Below are positions 9,931-22,033 of a stretch of DNA of 64,000 nt, piece by piece; position 1 is the stretch's first letter; each line of letters begins with the position of its first letter. The position numbers and the translations under genes are program-made. The notes below the pieces were generated by a model. That model searched no databases, was not told the origin of the DNA, and saw only the letters and a list, made by a program, of their open reading frames with translations. The stretch lies in NCBI GenBank assembly GCA_009599575.1, contig VWND01000037.1:124001-188000 (forward strand). Direction: 5' to 3'. Source of the DNA: Blumeriella jaapii (taxonomy: Eukaryota > Ascomycota > Leotiomycetes > Helotiales > Drepanopezizaceae).

Positions 9931-11374
9931 ATGCACTTCAAGCAAACTTCTGTCGCTGTTGCCACCGTCCTGGCCATCGGAGAGGCTGCCGTCGTCAGCA
10001 ACGGGAAGCGAGACACCGGACTGGAGGTCACTCTCGCTCCAGCCAGCAATACCGCCGAAGTCATCGCCACCGTCAAGAACGTGGGGACGCAGGACTTGAA
10101 CCTGTTGAAGTTTGGCAACTTCCTGGACCAAGCTCCGGTGCAGAAGCTGGACATCGTTGACGCAGCTGGTAAGTTTCTTGGAAAAGATCCTTTCTTTTTC
10201 CAACTTCCCAGGTCTTGCTGTTAACGGTACATAGATGCTCCTGTCTCTTTCTCGGGTATCCTCCAGTCCGTCCAGTACACGTCGATCGCACCGGAGAACT
10301 TTCAGTTCCTCGCAGCGAGTGAGGAGTACACCGTCACTATCAAGGCGGCTGAGGTCCACGACCTCACTACGAGCGGCACCTACACTTTCAGTGCCGAGGG
10401 TGCCATTCGATTCGCAGTCGGAGATTCGACTGAGCTCTCTGGTGAGACCGTCGCCTAGTACGTACAACAATATCTGCTTCCTCACACATTTTCACTTCTT
10501 GTCAGCCGAGATCGCAAGCAACTCCCTCTCAAAAGAAAAAAACACCTAGGACTAACGTGTGAGAAGCAAATCCAACGTCCTAAAGATGAAAGTCGACGGT
10601 CAAGCCGCGGCCGCCGTCCACAAATCCATCAGTACGTCTATCGACAGACGCACCGTCATCCGGTCCGGCTGCTCGACCGCGCAGTCCAGCTCTCTCAGGA
10701 CCGCCCTCACGAACTGCGCGTCTCTCGCTCGAACCGCCGCCACGGCAGCCACTTCCGGGTCGGCGACCAAGTTCAGCGAGTACTTCAAGTCGACCGCGTC
10801 TTCAGTCCGCTCGACTGTCGCGGCTCGCCTCACGGCCGTGGCGAGCCAGTGCAGCTCCACGACGTCGGGCGCGACGGACTACTACTGCACCGACGTCTAC
10901 GGCAAGTCCTGACACCCCCTCCCAGCCCCTGAACTTCCCATGATCCCTCTCTGATATCCAACGTACACCTTTCGCGAGGAGGAGAAGAGAGAGAGATGCC
11001 AGCTGACCCCGAGATTCCATCCCAGGCGAGTGCCGGTCCAACGTCCTGGCGTACACCATCCCATCGCAGAACGTGATCGTGAACTGCCCGCTGTACTACA
11101 GCGCGCTGCCGGCGCTGAGCAGGACCTGCCACGCGCAGGACCAGGCGACGACGACGCTGCACGAGATGACGCACGCGCCGGGCGTGTACAGTCCGTACGC
11201 CATTGACAACGGCTACGGGTACACGGCCGCGACGGCGCTGACCAGCGCCAGGGCTGTTCTCAACGCCGACTCCTACGCGCTCTATGCTAACGGTAAAAAT
11301 CTCTGGTCGAGCGCGAATGAGGCACTGAGTGGCGGTTTGGCTGACTTGCTGTAGCGCTTTACTCGGCGTGCTAG
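9931..11374 (+). CDS. Deuterolysin, secreted M35 metalloprotease (neutral protease 2)
   Basis: Five exons: 9931-10168, 10235-10457, 10567-10901, 11026-11292 and 11355-11374, giving 360 residues, the usual length. Residues 1-20 form a signal peptide, followed by a prodomain (about 25-180) and the mature aspzincin domain. The zinc motif is LHEMTH (HExxH, about residue 311), followed by YAIDNGYGY, which supplies the third ligand Asp of the D-x-x-Y-G motif. Cysteines at CSTAQ, NCASL, QCSST, YCTD, ECRS, NCPLYY, RTCHAQ and the C-terminal ALYSAC match the disulphide pattern of the family. Intron 3 (10902-11025) begins GCAAGT, a GC-AG intron; reading through it hits TGA at once. The last exon is only 20 nt. 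Intron 2 uses an AAG acceptor at 10566. It would act as a secreted endopeptidase in nutrition or virulence. Confidence 0.95.
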
Positions 11375-12653
11375 ACCGTGGTGGATGTTGACGAGGGTGG
11401 TAACTGGTTGAAATGGAACCGGGTCCTTGATGTGACTGTCACGGATACTGAGTTGTGTCACGTGATTGAGTCCGCTTCTGGGGAGGAGTGTGGACTTTAA
11501 ACCTACTCAAAATCCCTTGTCGTAGCTTGATGCAATGAATACCTTGATGATCTCTTGAACACCAGCGAATGGCTTCTTTCCATGGCGCTGATATACCTGT
11601 GGTCGTTAACATGATGCACAGTTAGCATAAGAGATATATCTGGATTTTTGCCAGACTAACATATGCGGCATCGATGCCGTACCGAGGCTGGAGCTCTGTT
11701 TGACGGAGGACGGTATGCTTACTCTAGTACGTTTGTTTCTTCCCACAGTCTCGCAAAAACAGGGCATATGTTCAGACAAGCAACAAATCCATCAGTGTGA
11801 ACCCCGGGGTTGGGGGTGGAAGGGTGCTACGAAAAAGAAAATAACACAGGCAGCCTGCAATTTGCCTACCTACGACCGAGTTTCTGGTTTCGATTCTAAG
11901 GGGCAAGCAAAATCCCAGCACCCATTAAACCACCCCTAAATCATTTGCCACAGCTCAAACAGCTCAAATCGGATCAAAATTTCGCCGTGTCTGCTTCGAA
12001 CATAGGCATTACCCCAGTGTTTCTGGTCGCAAACCCTGGACCAGGGAGAATTTGGAGTATAACCGGCAGGTTGTTTTTTTTTTAGCTATCGTGAGACTCA
12101 TGGGATTTAACATGTGCAACTCTACTACTTTCAGCCTAGACCGCAGACTGATGACGTCTGACACTAGCAGTCTCGCATCAGACACCCTCGATGTCGGAGG
12201 ATCCTGAGATCCTTGGGTAGAATAAAGCTTCTCGTATATTCGGTCTTGAAGACGTTCAGTCTCGAACCAAATTTCCCCGATGTCGCGATAGATGCTTTCT
12301 GGGAATCTTTTTCTTTTTATTTAACAGTACTTACATTATATAATAACAATAAAAATATAAAAAAGACAGGGTTTTATACTGTGTTAAATTAAGTTTTTTT
12401 ATATAAGTATACTGCACAGGAGCTTAGGATATTCCACGGCAATATCATAGTCCGGGAAATTCGGAGACCTTCCAAAATGGAGAGAGAGGGCTTTGTCAAA
12501 GCAATAGGTGAACCAAAATCAAAGATTGTTTCTGATTTTCTAATTCGGGATCGCCTACACCGTTCTTTAGATGATTGAGGCCAGTATCCAAGCAGAGTCG
12601 CGCCGCGAACGATATCAGATACCATGCTTTATGGTGGTCTGATATTGCCACTG
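11375..12653. other. Intergenic, AT-rich patch near 12300-12420
   Basis: No gene recognised. Around 12305-12420 the sequence turns strongly AT-rich (runs of TTTTT, ATAATAACAATAAAAATATAAAAAAG), unlike its surroundings. This resembles a short remnant of repeat-induced mutation or a degraded transposon edge, but no terminal repeats or transposase could be identified. Confidence 0.45.
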
Positions 12654-13725
12654 CTATTTGTGCCTGTTGAGATTAGCTTGCATCACGATGCCGGGATTGT
12701 GAAATATGCTTACTCCGAACAGCAGCGCTTCGATATTGGCTAGTGTCGGGGCCAGGAAGATGTTTAGACTTGATAGCATGACACGGACGTTATTGCTACA
12801 CATCTTCACGGCATCAGCTACGACTTCCGGGTCAATATCAAATTCCTGTAGTTCGGCGCTGCTGGGTATGCCTATGACTCCCATCAAACCTGCATTCGTG
12901 ATGACAACATCCGGCATCGAGTAGCCACCGACGGGAAAGTAAACACGTTGGCATATATCTTGGAACCAGGTGTCGCTCCTGAACGGAGAGATCAACGCGA
13001 AGCCAACTGGGAGCGCTGGGTTCAGCTTAGACTATACGACCGGCAAGAACAAGACATGATTGAGATGGGGGAGGCTACCGTCCAGCATGCGTAGGGCTGC
13101 AAGTACAATCTGAACCGATGGCTATGATTTCGAAAACAGCTACGCCAGTTTGGACGAGTAGAGATGAGCATCGTCGGTGCAAGAACATCACAAACCATCG
13201 GTAGATCAGTATGGAAAGCATCATTTGCATCTTCTCTTCCGCTTGCTTGGAGACCGCGCAGGGATTGCAGACTGGATGATACGTCCTGCTGCCCCGGGGT
13301 TGAAGAGAAAGCACTGTCTACGACATGCCCTGTTATTTTCGGAGTGAATTTCAAAGGAAGATTCTCCTAAGTAGAGAGCCTTAGTCGGAGATGGCTTACC
13401 GCATATCGACTTGGTCGTCTCTCGCTTTTCTTGCTGGATCTTAAGACTCGGCTAGTTGCTGGGGGAGGCATGTGTGTACGCTGTTTGCTCAAGTTGTCTG
13501 GTGAAGCTTGCAATTGTGATAACTGTTCATCGACTCTGGATAATTGCTCCCCGCTTCCCCACGCGCGAGGTGAGTACTGATACTGCCTTTTTACGCCCAA
13601 GAAATGTCACTCACTAACGTGCAGATAATACGACTGGAGCCCGCTGTCGCTTCTGTTTCGAAGATCGAGCGGTCCAGCGTGAGACATTTGCGCTTTTGTA
13701 TGCAGATGTATTAGCCAAAAGCTCC
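12654..13725 (-). pseudogene. Possible remnant of a Zn2Cys6-type transcription factor gene
   Basis: The best part is minus strand 12995-12654, with FQDICQRVYFPVGGYSMPDVVITNAGLMGVI and later ALLFGVSIFHNPG. This resembles the start of the fungal-specific transcription factor middle-homology region (pattern FPV..YS..dFiivN.GL.. then NIEALLLG). Further upstream at 13600-13367 minus is an RAWGSGEQLSRVDEQLSQLQ segment of the sort found after a Zn cluster, and the minus strand near 13650-13700 has a basic patch (SSKQKRQRA) without the expected cysteines. Stops and frame changes separate these parts, so no continuous protein can be built. The identification is weak; the absence of an intact gene is directly visible. 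Confidence 0.4.
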
Positions 13726-14635
13726 AGCAGCCATATGTAAAGGGATAAAACTTATACTCTGGTCGGGATAAAGATCATGTTTGGTCACATGATTCGGAGT
13801 TCGTATTGTTATCATTGGGCGGGAATTTCACGTGACTTACCCACACATATTGTATATCAGAGTTCGCGACCTTCAATTTAGAAACCCCGTAGTCAATGCA
13901 AACCTCCTTCGAATCTTCTGCTCCTTTGCGAACCTTGTGCTCCTTGACACCAGTATGTCTCGTCTGGTCCTCCCCTTTCGCGTCTTGCAAGCCTCGAAAG
14001 CTCTCAATCGCGTAAGGATGATGGAAAGTTTGGGATCATGATCCTGGTCTTGGGCTTCGGCATCTCCGCCCATGTTGTCCCTTGAACATTTGGTCAGTGA
14101 TGAAGTGAAGCGACGACGACATGCAGAGCCCGTGAATCCCGTGGATCAACAGTTGTCCTGAGATCAAAGAGCTCGAGGCATAGAGTAGAGGAGGTTGAGG
14201 AGAGAAAGAGGCTGCCTCCGCGGAATCCGGCCAATCCGGACCCGAGCCCGCTAGAGCACAGGCTTGGCTAAGGCATTAACTTGATGTCAACGCCTGCGCA
14301 TCCTCAATCCTACAGTATCAACAACAACCTCACAACCATTGCTTGGGAGAGGAACTTCTGCAGGCCGTCATATCCCTCTATCTCAGATAATCTTGCTAAC
14401 ATCTCGGCCAGGATTACATTTCCAAGACCTGCCATTTTCACGGGAACCCGGGGCCCGACGGGAGTCTATCCGGAGTTTTTTCGACATGCCACTACGCTTT
14501 GTGTGAATCGAACTTCCAACATCCGTTCACCCGACGGGATATAAAGTATGCTGCTGGACATTCACATAGCTTCAAGATTCCATCTCTTCGAGCTTTCTAC
14601 GAGCATTATCTTTCTGAACGTAACGTGACTGCACA
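13726..14635. other. Intergenic upstream of the ABC transporter
   Basis: About 900 nt without a supported gene. It contains a TATA-like element near 14538. Confidence 0.45.
14538..14546 (+). promoter_or_regulatory. TATA-like element of the ABC transporter gene
   Basis: GATATAAAG lies about 95 nt before ATG 14636. Called from position and consensus only. Confidence 0.45.
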
Positions 14636-17600
14636 ATGGAAGAAAAAACTCCCACCACCTCTTCCCCCAAAAAGTCTCACGTCGAATTCGACGTACCAGA
14701 AAGTTCAGTCACTGAAGAGCAAGCTGGGTCATTCAAGGACTACGTGGTAAGCAAAGCTCTCTTCAACCAGGTGTGGCTCCTGCTGACTTACCAAGCGAGT
14801 ATTTACTGTATGTGTTACCCCCCCCTCCCCCCACCCCATCCCCCCAACCTTGATTGTATAGAGGTTTCAAGGTTCTGCCCCGAAGACCCTATGTTATTGG
14901 GTTGTTATTTTCCCCAAGCCAGAGTCCCGAACCTTTACAACATTTGGAGCTGATTTCGGCAAAGTATGCCGACACGCTTTCCTGGACCCTAAACATTATC
15001 TCCCTGATCACCTCGATCGGAGCAGGAATTACTTTGCCTTGGATGACGCTTGTGTTCGGAGATTCGATTGGGCAATTCAACGACTTTTCCACGGCTGATA
15101 TCGACCGCTCTTCCTTCCGCAACGAAATACTCTACTCCGTGTAAGTTACTACGCTGCTTCAAAACACGACAAGAGAGACTAACATGCACAGAAAATTGTT
15201 CGTGTACCTGTTCGTGGCGAAGCTTTTATTGTCATATATTTCTACTTTGGCCATCTGCATTGCTGCGATACGGACGACGCGAGATTTTCGCCAAGACTTC
15301 TTGAATAACACTATTCGGAAAGAGATTTGGCACTTTGATCTGCAAGATGCCTCATCAGTTGCGGTTCTGGTCACAACCAACGGGGCACGTGTCAACAAAG
15401 GCATTGCCGATAAGTAAGTTATATTCGTTGGAAGCCTCCAAATCTGGGAATCACCACGACTTTCATCGATGACGAGCTGGCTAACTATTCATAAGGCTTG
15501 CCTTTCTCATCCAATATTTGGCAATGTTTATCGCCTCATTCGTTGTTGCATTTATAGCTCAGTGGAAGCTGACTCTCATCACCAGTATGTAATCACTGAT
15601 GACTGTTCGATACCTGGACAGCTCACTTGCTAACGTTTTCAATCTTCAGTGAGCATTATACCTGCTATATTCATCATAACCGCCGTTGTCATCGTCATTG
15701 ATGCTGTTATAGAATCAAAAGTCATGCGCATTTATTCGAAGGGTGGTACTATCGCTCAGGAAGCCATCTCCACCATACGGACTGTCCACGCATTTTGGGC
15801 ACAGTCAAAAATGGTTGAAAAATACGAAAAATATCTCCAGAAAGCCCAAACTGAAGGCAATAAGAAATCTGTTCTCTACGGCATCTTGTATTCTACGGAA
15901 TATTTCTGCGTCTACTCCGGCATAGCTCTATCATTTTGGCAAGGCTACCGAATGTTTAGAAGCGGGGAGATTGACTCTGTGGGCAATGTATTCACGGTTG
16001 TTTTCTCGGTTCTCATCGCCGCTTCCACAGTCTCAGCCATCGCGCCACAATTTACTACATTTACCAACGCGGCCGCTGCAGCCTCAGAGCTCTTCGAATT
16101 GATCGATTCCCCATCGAAATTAGATCCTTTTTCTGACAATGGCACAGCGCCAGAGTACTGTAAAGGCCATTTAGAAATTCGAGACTTGAAGTTCTCCTAT
16201 CCTTCAAGACCTGGAATTAGGGTTCTGAACGGCCTCTCTCTTTCTGTTCCGGCCGGGAAAACAACGGCACTGGTAGGCGCCAGTGGATGTGGGAAGAGTA
16301 CTCTCATCGGGCTTCTAGAACGTTGGTACGAGAGACAATCAGGTGAAATACTTCTAGATGGCACGGATATCACCCACTTGAACACCCGCTGGTTGCGTAA
16401 ACAAATTGGACTTGTTCAGCAAGTAAGTTTTTCAGTTATCCGTCTTGAGTGATGACTTGAGCAAGCACTAACTCACATCTCACAGGAGCCGGTGCTGTTC
16501 ATGGGTACCATTTTTCAGAACGTTGCAAACGGACTCCTTGACAGTCAGAAGACGCTTTCTCGAGAAGAGCAAATGAAGTTGATTCAGCAGGCTTGCGAAA
16601 CGAGCAATGCCCATGAGTTCATCAGCCACCTTCCTGATGTAGGTATCGCAAACAATGGAGCAAAATTGGTACTGACGAGCATCTTAGGGCTATGACACTG
16701 AAATTGGTGAGGCAGCAGGCCTTCTGTCCGGCGGGCAAAAGCAACGAGTGGCAATTGCTCGAAGCATTGTATCGAATCCAAAGATACTCCTCCTTGATGA
16801 GGCAACTAGTGCTTTAGATCCTAGAGCCGAAGGAATCGTGCAACGCGCTCTCGACAAAGTTTCAGAAAACAGAACAACGCTTGTCATAGCTCACAAGTTG
16901 GCCACCATCAAAAACGCAGACAATATTGCGGTCATATCTTACGGCCAGGTTGTTGAGCAAGGGACTCACGATGAGCTGCTTGCGAAAAATGGCCATTACG
17001 CTCGGCTCGTGGCAGCTCAAGACATCAGCAGCGACGACACAGGATCCGAAAAAGATTCCACCGAGGACGAGGAGGTAGCACAAGCCGATCTGATCAAGTC
17101 AGCTTCGCTGTGCAGAACTCAGACCCAGAGGGATGCTGCTACCATGGAAGATAGGTCCGGAACGCTTGGCTATTCCCTGATCAAGTGCGTCTGGATCATG
17201 TTCGCCGAACAGAGGTCTCTGTATCCCCATTTTCTGATCACGGTCATTGGAGCTATAGCCGGAGGCGCGACATTCCCTGGACAGGCTCTCCTCTTCTCTC
17301 GAGTTCTCAATGTCTTTACGCTGCCACCCGACGAGGCTCAATCGAAGGCCAATTTCTACGCGATTATGTTCTTCGTGATTGCGCTCGGCAATTTGCTCGC
17401 CTACTTCGCTATTGGCGTAGTCTCCAACATGATCGGACAGACAGTGACATATCGTTATCGGAAGGAGATGCTCACCAACATGCTTAGACAAGATATGGAG
17501 TTTTTTCACTTGCCCGGGAATACGTCAGGGGCTTTGACTTCGAAGCTTTCGTCGTTGCCTACTCAGTTACACGATCTTCTCAGCGCCAACATCCTTTTGA

Positions 17601-18986
17601 TCTTCATAGTATTTGTCAATGTCATATCCAGCAGCATTCTCGCCATCGCTTACGGTTGGAAGCTTGGTTTTGTGATGGTGTTCGGAGGTCTGCCCCCTCT
17701 TTTGGTATCAGGCTACATTCGGATACGGCTCGAGACTGCGCTGGAGACGAAGAACTCGGAACGCTTCGCAGAAAGTGCAAGTCTCGCTAGTGAGGCCGTC
17801 TTGGCTATCAAAACCGTCTCGTCACTGACCCTGGAGGCTACGGTTCTTGATCGGTATAACGACATGTTGAGTGGGATTGTGCGTGTCTCGATACAATCTC
17901 TAACATGGACTATTGGGTGGTACGCTTTGTCTCAATCGTTGGAGTTTCTTGTCACGGCTCTTGGTTTTTGGTACGGGTCGGAACTTTTGCTTTCGGGCGA
18001 GTACACCGTTACTCAGTTCTACGTGATTTTCATTGGCGTTCTATTTGCAGGACAGGCTGCGGCTCAGGTGATTTGCTTCGACATTCTTTCTGGTACCATA
18101 CTCATTCGAGCGGCAGTTATTTAGCTACACAACTAGCATCACCCAGGCTATCGGAGCCGCAAACTACATCCTCTGGCTTCGATCCCGGACCCCCGTCATG
18201 CAAGAAACAGCCGAGAACAAGGACAAAGGCCCAGGTAGCGACGGAGGCGAGATCGCTCTCGCGTCGATGGACTTCCAGTACCCGGGGCGCACCACCCGCG
18301 TCCTGAGGGACATCAGCATGACGATCAAGCACGGCCAATTTGCTGCATTCGTAGGACCTTCCGGCTGCGGTAAATCCACCATGGTCTCGCTACTGGAACG
18401 TTTCTATGACCCTACAGATGGCGATATCAGTTTCGCAGGAAATCCTATCTCAACATACTCGCCCCGTCTCTACCGACAGAACATCTCTCTCGTCCAGCAA
18501 GAGCCCACGCTCTATTCCGGCTCAGTCTTCGAAAACATCTCCCTCGGCCGCGAAGATGTCGCTACAGAGGCCCAGGTCATGGAGGCCTGTCGCCAAGCTA
18601 ACGCCTTAGAGTTCATCGAATCTCTGCCCGACGGCTTCCAGACCGCGTGTGGTAACCGGGGGCTGCAATTCTCTGGTGGGCAGAAGCAGCGGATCGCTAT
18701 TGCGCGGGCTCTAATCCGCAAACCGCGTCTCCTGCTGCTCGATGAGGCTACCAGCGCGCTCGATACGCAGTCGGAGAGAATTGTACAGGAAGCCTTGGAT
18801 CAGGCGAAGGAGGGACGGACGACGATTGCGGTGGCGCATCGACTGTCAACCATCAAGCACGCGGACGTCATTTTCGTCTTTAGTGATGGGAGAGTCGTTG
18901 AGAAAGGAACGCATGGTGAGTTGGTGGCGCAGAGAGGTCGATATTTTGATATGTGTCTGGCTCAGAGCCTTGACAAGCAGGTGTGA
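14636..18986 (+). CDS. ABCB-type full ABC transporter (multidrug resistance family)
   Basis: Nine exons: 14636-14746, 14796-14807, 14965-15140, 15192-15413, 15496-15584, 15650-16422, 16486-16638, 16688-18067 and 18117-18986. They sum to 3786 nt, 1261 residues, the normal size for a (TMD-NBD)2 exporter. NBD1 has Walker [10 protein letters not shown] (about residue 411), signature LLSGGQKQR, Walker B ILLLDEAT and switch IAHKLAT; NBD2 has GPSGCGKST (about 1051), [17 protein letters not shown] and VAHRLST. All key residues are present in both halves. The first exons need a 12-nt microexon (RVFT) to read FKDYV-RVFT-YADTLSW, the family's usual start of TM1. Located in the plasma membrane by family, exporting hydrophobic compounds. 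It lies beside an MFS permease and the remnant of a possible regulator; no biosynthetic genes are near. Substrate unknown. Confidence 0.95.
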
Positions 18987-20368
18987 AGGCCGACGTGATT
19001 CGACAAGACGGAATTTTGTTCTTGTTCATGGTCATGTAGAGAGGGGCGCTTCACCAATCACTTCTGTACGTACAGTATGGGTTGGCTTGAAAGCTTAAAA
19101 GATCGGCATGAAATTTCAATTTTGAAATAAAACATACTGCTTATCTCCAACCTTGATAACTTAGCTGAGTACATACAACGTACTGTACGTTGTAGAGTAA
19201 TCCAAAACTCGCTTCTACTACAGTACCTACCAGAGAAGGCACACACACGAGACTGATATGTGCAGTACTGTACCCCGCGCGCGTAGCGACTGGACCCACC
19301 TACTTTACTAGGATCGGCAATAGCAACGGCAAAGTACTTGGACGTTGCAATGCGATCGACTACGCTCTTCGGATAGCTCGGCGAGAAGCGACTTCTACGA
19401 CGGGGAGTCTGCCGATTTGCTCTACGACTGCGAGTCTGCTGATTTGCGGCACAACCAAACAACATCCAAAGTTGACATGAATTCCGGACCTCTACTGCTT
19501 GGTTGTCATAGCCTTGCTCGTTCGTATAGCTACAGGTTCACCTGCGCTTTGGCCCGCACTACCGAAGCTAATACATGGGGATAGACACAATTCGCAGCAG
19601 AAGCCCTGGGCTGTTTACATACTTTGAATGCTATCTATTGGCCTGCAGTGCCATCTATTGGTAGACTGCCAGCGGCATAAAACAGCGTTGAAGTTCGTGT
19701 CGTTTCCTTCTAGCTTAATTTGGTGTGCACAACAGGTTGAGGAGCTTGCTTGCAAGGTACCTAAGATAGGAGGATCCTATTAGGCCGCGACGCGTAAGAA
19801 CGATCACAGGATTAGTACAGTACAGGAGGGGAGATACCTACAGACAAGTCCCAAGGAATGCTCTCAAATCTCTCTGACTGGTCCGTACAAGCGAGTTTGC
19901 TACAGTAAATCTACCCCTCCCCACTTGCTCGAGATATCGACGGACAGTGACGATCCCCGCACCACCACCACATCATCATCGACCGATTCCCGATATGGCG
20001 AGGCCTGTTGTCCGGAGTCCGGATAGATGAGGATCTACGCATTCAACTTTTATATCTCCCCGGCCTTTGTGCTTTCATTTGCGGTTTTCGCATCACTCTG
20101 ATCTGGGATATGTGGTGCATAGCCAAAGGGTAGATAGGAGTTCTCACCAGAGCCTAGAAATGATGACTGATATTCTCTGTAAAGACTGTAACTGTGTCGT
20201 CCGAGGTCTCCAGCGTATGTACACACATGCATAATTAGGCGAGCGGAAGAACTATACCCCGGAAGTTCAAGGTCAGGTGATGGAGCATCCGAGAAAATCT
20301 ACCTCACCTATTTATTCTTACCACATTCAGGAACTCCTGGCTGGAGTTTATATCTGCAAGTCGCAAAG
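18987..20368. other. Intergenic with scattered GTACAGTAC-type words
   Basis: About 1.4 kb without a supported gene. Small groups of GTACTGTACGT / CAGTACTGTACC words appear near 19175-19275 and CAGTACAG near 19817, the same word family that is massed at 53.6-54.8 kb. Upstream of the MFS start a TATTTATT lies near 20307. Confidence 0.45.
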
Positions 20369-22033
20369 ATGGGGCTCTTCGACGAGACAGAAGCACAACG
20401 CGGGAAGGACGAGGCCAGCGCTGGAGACATCGTCGAAGGAGCGAACCCAGCTCCCCGCCAGCTCGACCCAGCATTGGAAAAGGTTGTTGTACGGAAAACC
20501 GACTCGCATCTGATTCCGCTGGTTATGTTCCTGTGTGCGTATGCCCGAGTCACCACGCCAATTGTAACCCAGACAGCACAGTGTTCGCTGATGAATCGTG
20601 TAGATCTCTTCGCGTACCTCGACCGTTCCAATGTTGGGAATGCGAAGATCGCGGGCATGTACGAGGCCCTCGACCTCGACACGGAGAGCTACACCTGGCT
20701 ACTCACCATCTTCTACATCTCCTACATCGTGTTTGAGCCGCTGGGGCTGATGTGGAAGATCATACCGCCGCACCGCTGGGCTGCCTTTGCCGTGATGGGC
20801 TGGGCTCTGTGTGGAACCTTGCAAGCCGCGACGTATAGCTGGAGTGGGATGATGGCTGCGCGCTTCTTCCTGGGAGCTTTCGAGGCCGCCTTCTCGCCTG
20901 GTAGGTCCATCTATTTTCCACTGTCGCCGAATCCATGCATTCATGCTCATTCTGAAGGAAGGCGTCCCGTTCCTCCTCTCCTTCTTTTACACGCGCAATG
21001 AGCTCGGGGTGCGCTGTGGCTTCTACTTGAGCTCAGCACCATTCGCAACGTGCTTCGCCGGGGCTCTGGCCTACGGCATCACGTCTGGCAACCCGTCCGG
21101 TATTGCCCCCTGGAGGCTGCTCTTCCTCGTCGAAGGCTTGCCTTGCGTCGTCGGTGCGGTCGTCGTCTGGTTCCTGATGCCCGACTCCCCCGAGACGGCA
21201 AGGTTCCTGAACCACGAAGAACGTGAGATAGCCAGAGCGAGATCTGTACGGCAAGTCGGGAGCGAGGCCGAGCACCGGGTAGGCGGACTGCAGTGGAAGG
21301 AGGTCGGCGCAGCGATGCTCGACTTGAAGGTATGTTTTCTTTTTTGAGAAGCACGGCTCGGTTTTATGTGCTGATAGTGGCGAAGCCCTGGATTACAGCG
21401 CTTATGTACTTCTCGTGCAATGTTTCTTTCGCGTCCCTCCCGGTCTTCCTCCCGACCATTCTCGCCGAGATGGGCTTTTCAAAAATCAATGCCCAAGGCC
21501 TCTCCGCCCCGCCTTACTTCCTCGCTGGTCTACTCGTTATCTTGACCACATGGATCGCCGACAAGACATCCCAACGAGGCGCAATGATCGTCTTTCTCTC
21601 GCTGGTAGGAGCGACGGGGTACATCATGCTCGCAACTACGACGAGTGTCGGTTCCCGCTACGCAGGTGTCTATCTCGCCGCCGCCGGCATTTTCCCTTGC
21701 ATCGGGAACATCCTGCCCTGGGTGTTGAACAATCAGGGCAGTGACACCCGGAGGGGAACCGGCATTGCGATACTCAATCTCGTCGGACAATGCGGCCCTC
21801 TGCTCGGCACTAGACTGTATCCTGGCTCCGAAAAACCGTACTACAGGAAGGGGATGTGGGTGTGTGCAGCGTTCATGCTCTTCAACGGGGCCCTGGCTCT
21901 GTCGTTGAGGTTTCTCTTGGTGTGGGAGAATAAGAGATTGGACCAGAAGTACGGAGTTCAGGATACTGATGCGAAGGAAGACACTGCGACTGGCGAAGAG
22001 AATGCCGGGCCCAAGTTCAGGTACATTCTATGA
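20369..22033 (+). CDS. MFS anion:cation symporter (Dal5/allantoate permease family)
   Basis: Exons 20369-20534, 20604-20900, 20962-21329 and 21386-22033 give 492 residues. The N-terminal cytosolic part leads to RKTDSHLIPLVMFLYLFAYLDRSNVGNAKIAGM, the diagnostic first segment of the Dal5 (ACS) family, followed by loops such as WRLLFLVEGLPCVVGA and LPDSPETARFLNHEER (seen here as MPDSPETARFLNHEE), and a second half with INAQGLSAPPYFLAG and a late GTRLYPGSEKPYYRKGMW. Twelve membrane segments are expected. Families of this type import vitamins, nicotinate, allantoate or similar organic anions; the substrate cannot be told from sequence. Introns 2 and 3 use unusual AAG acceptors (20961 and 21385), chosen because they keep the conserved reading. 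Confidence 0.93.
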
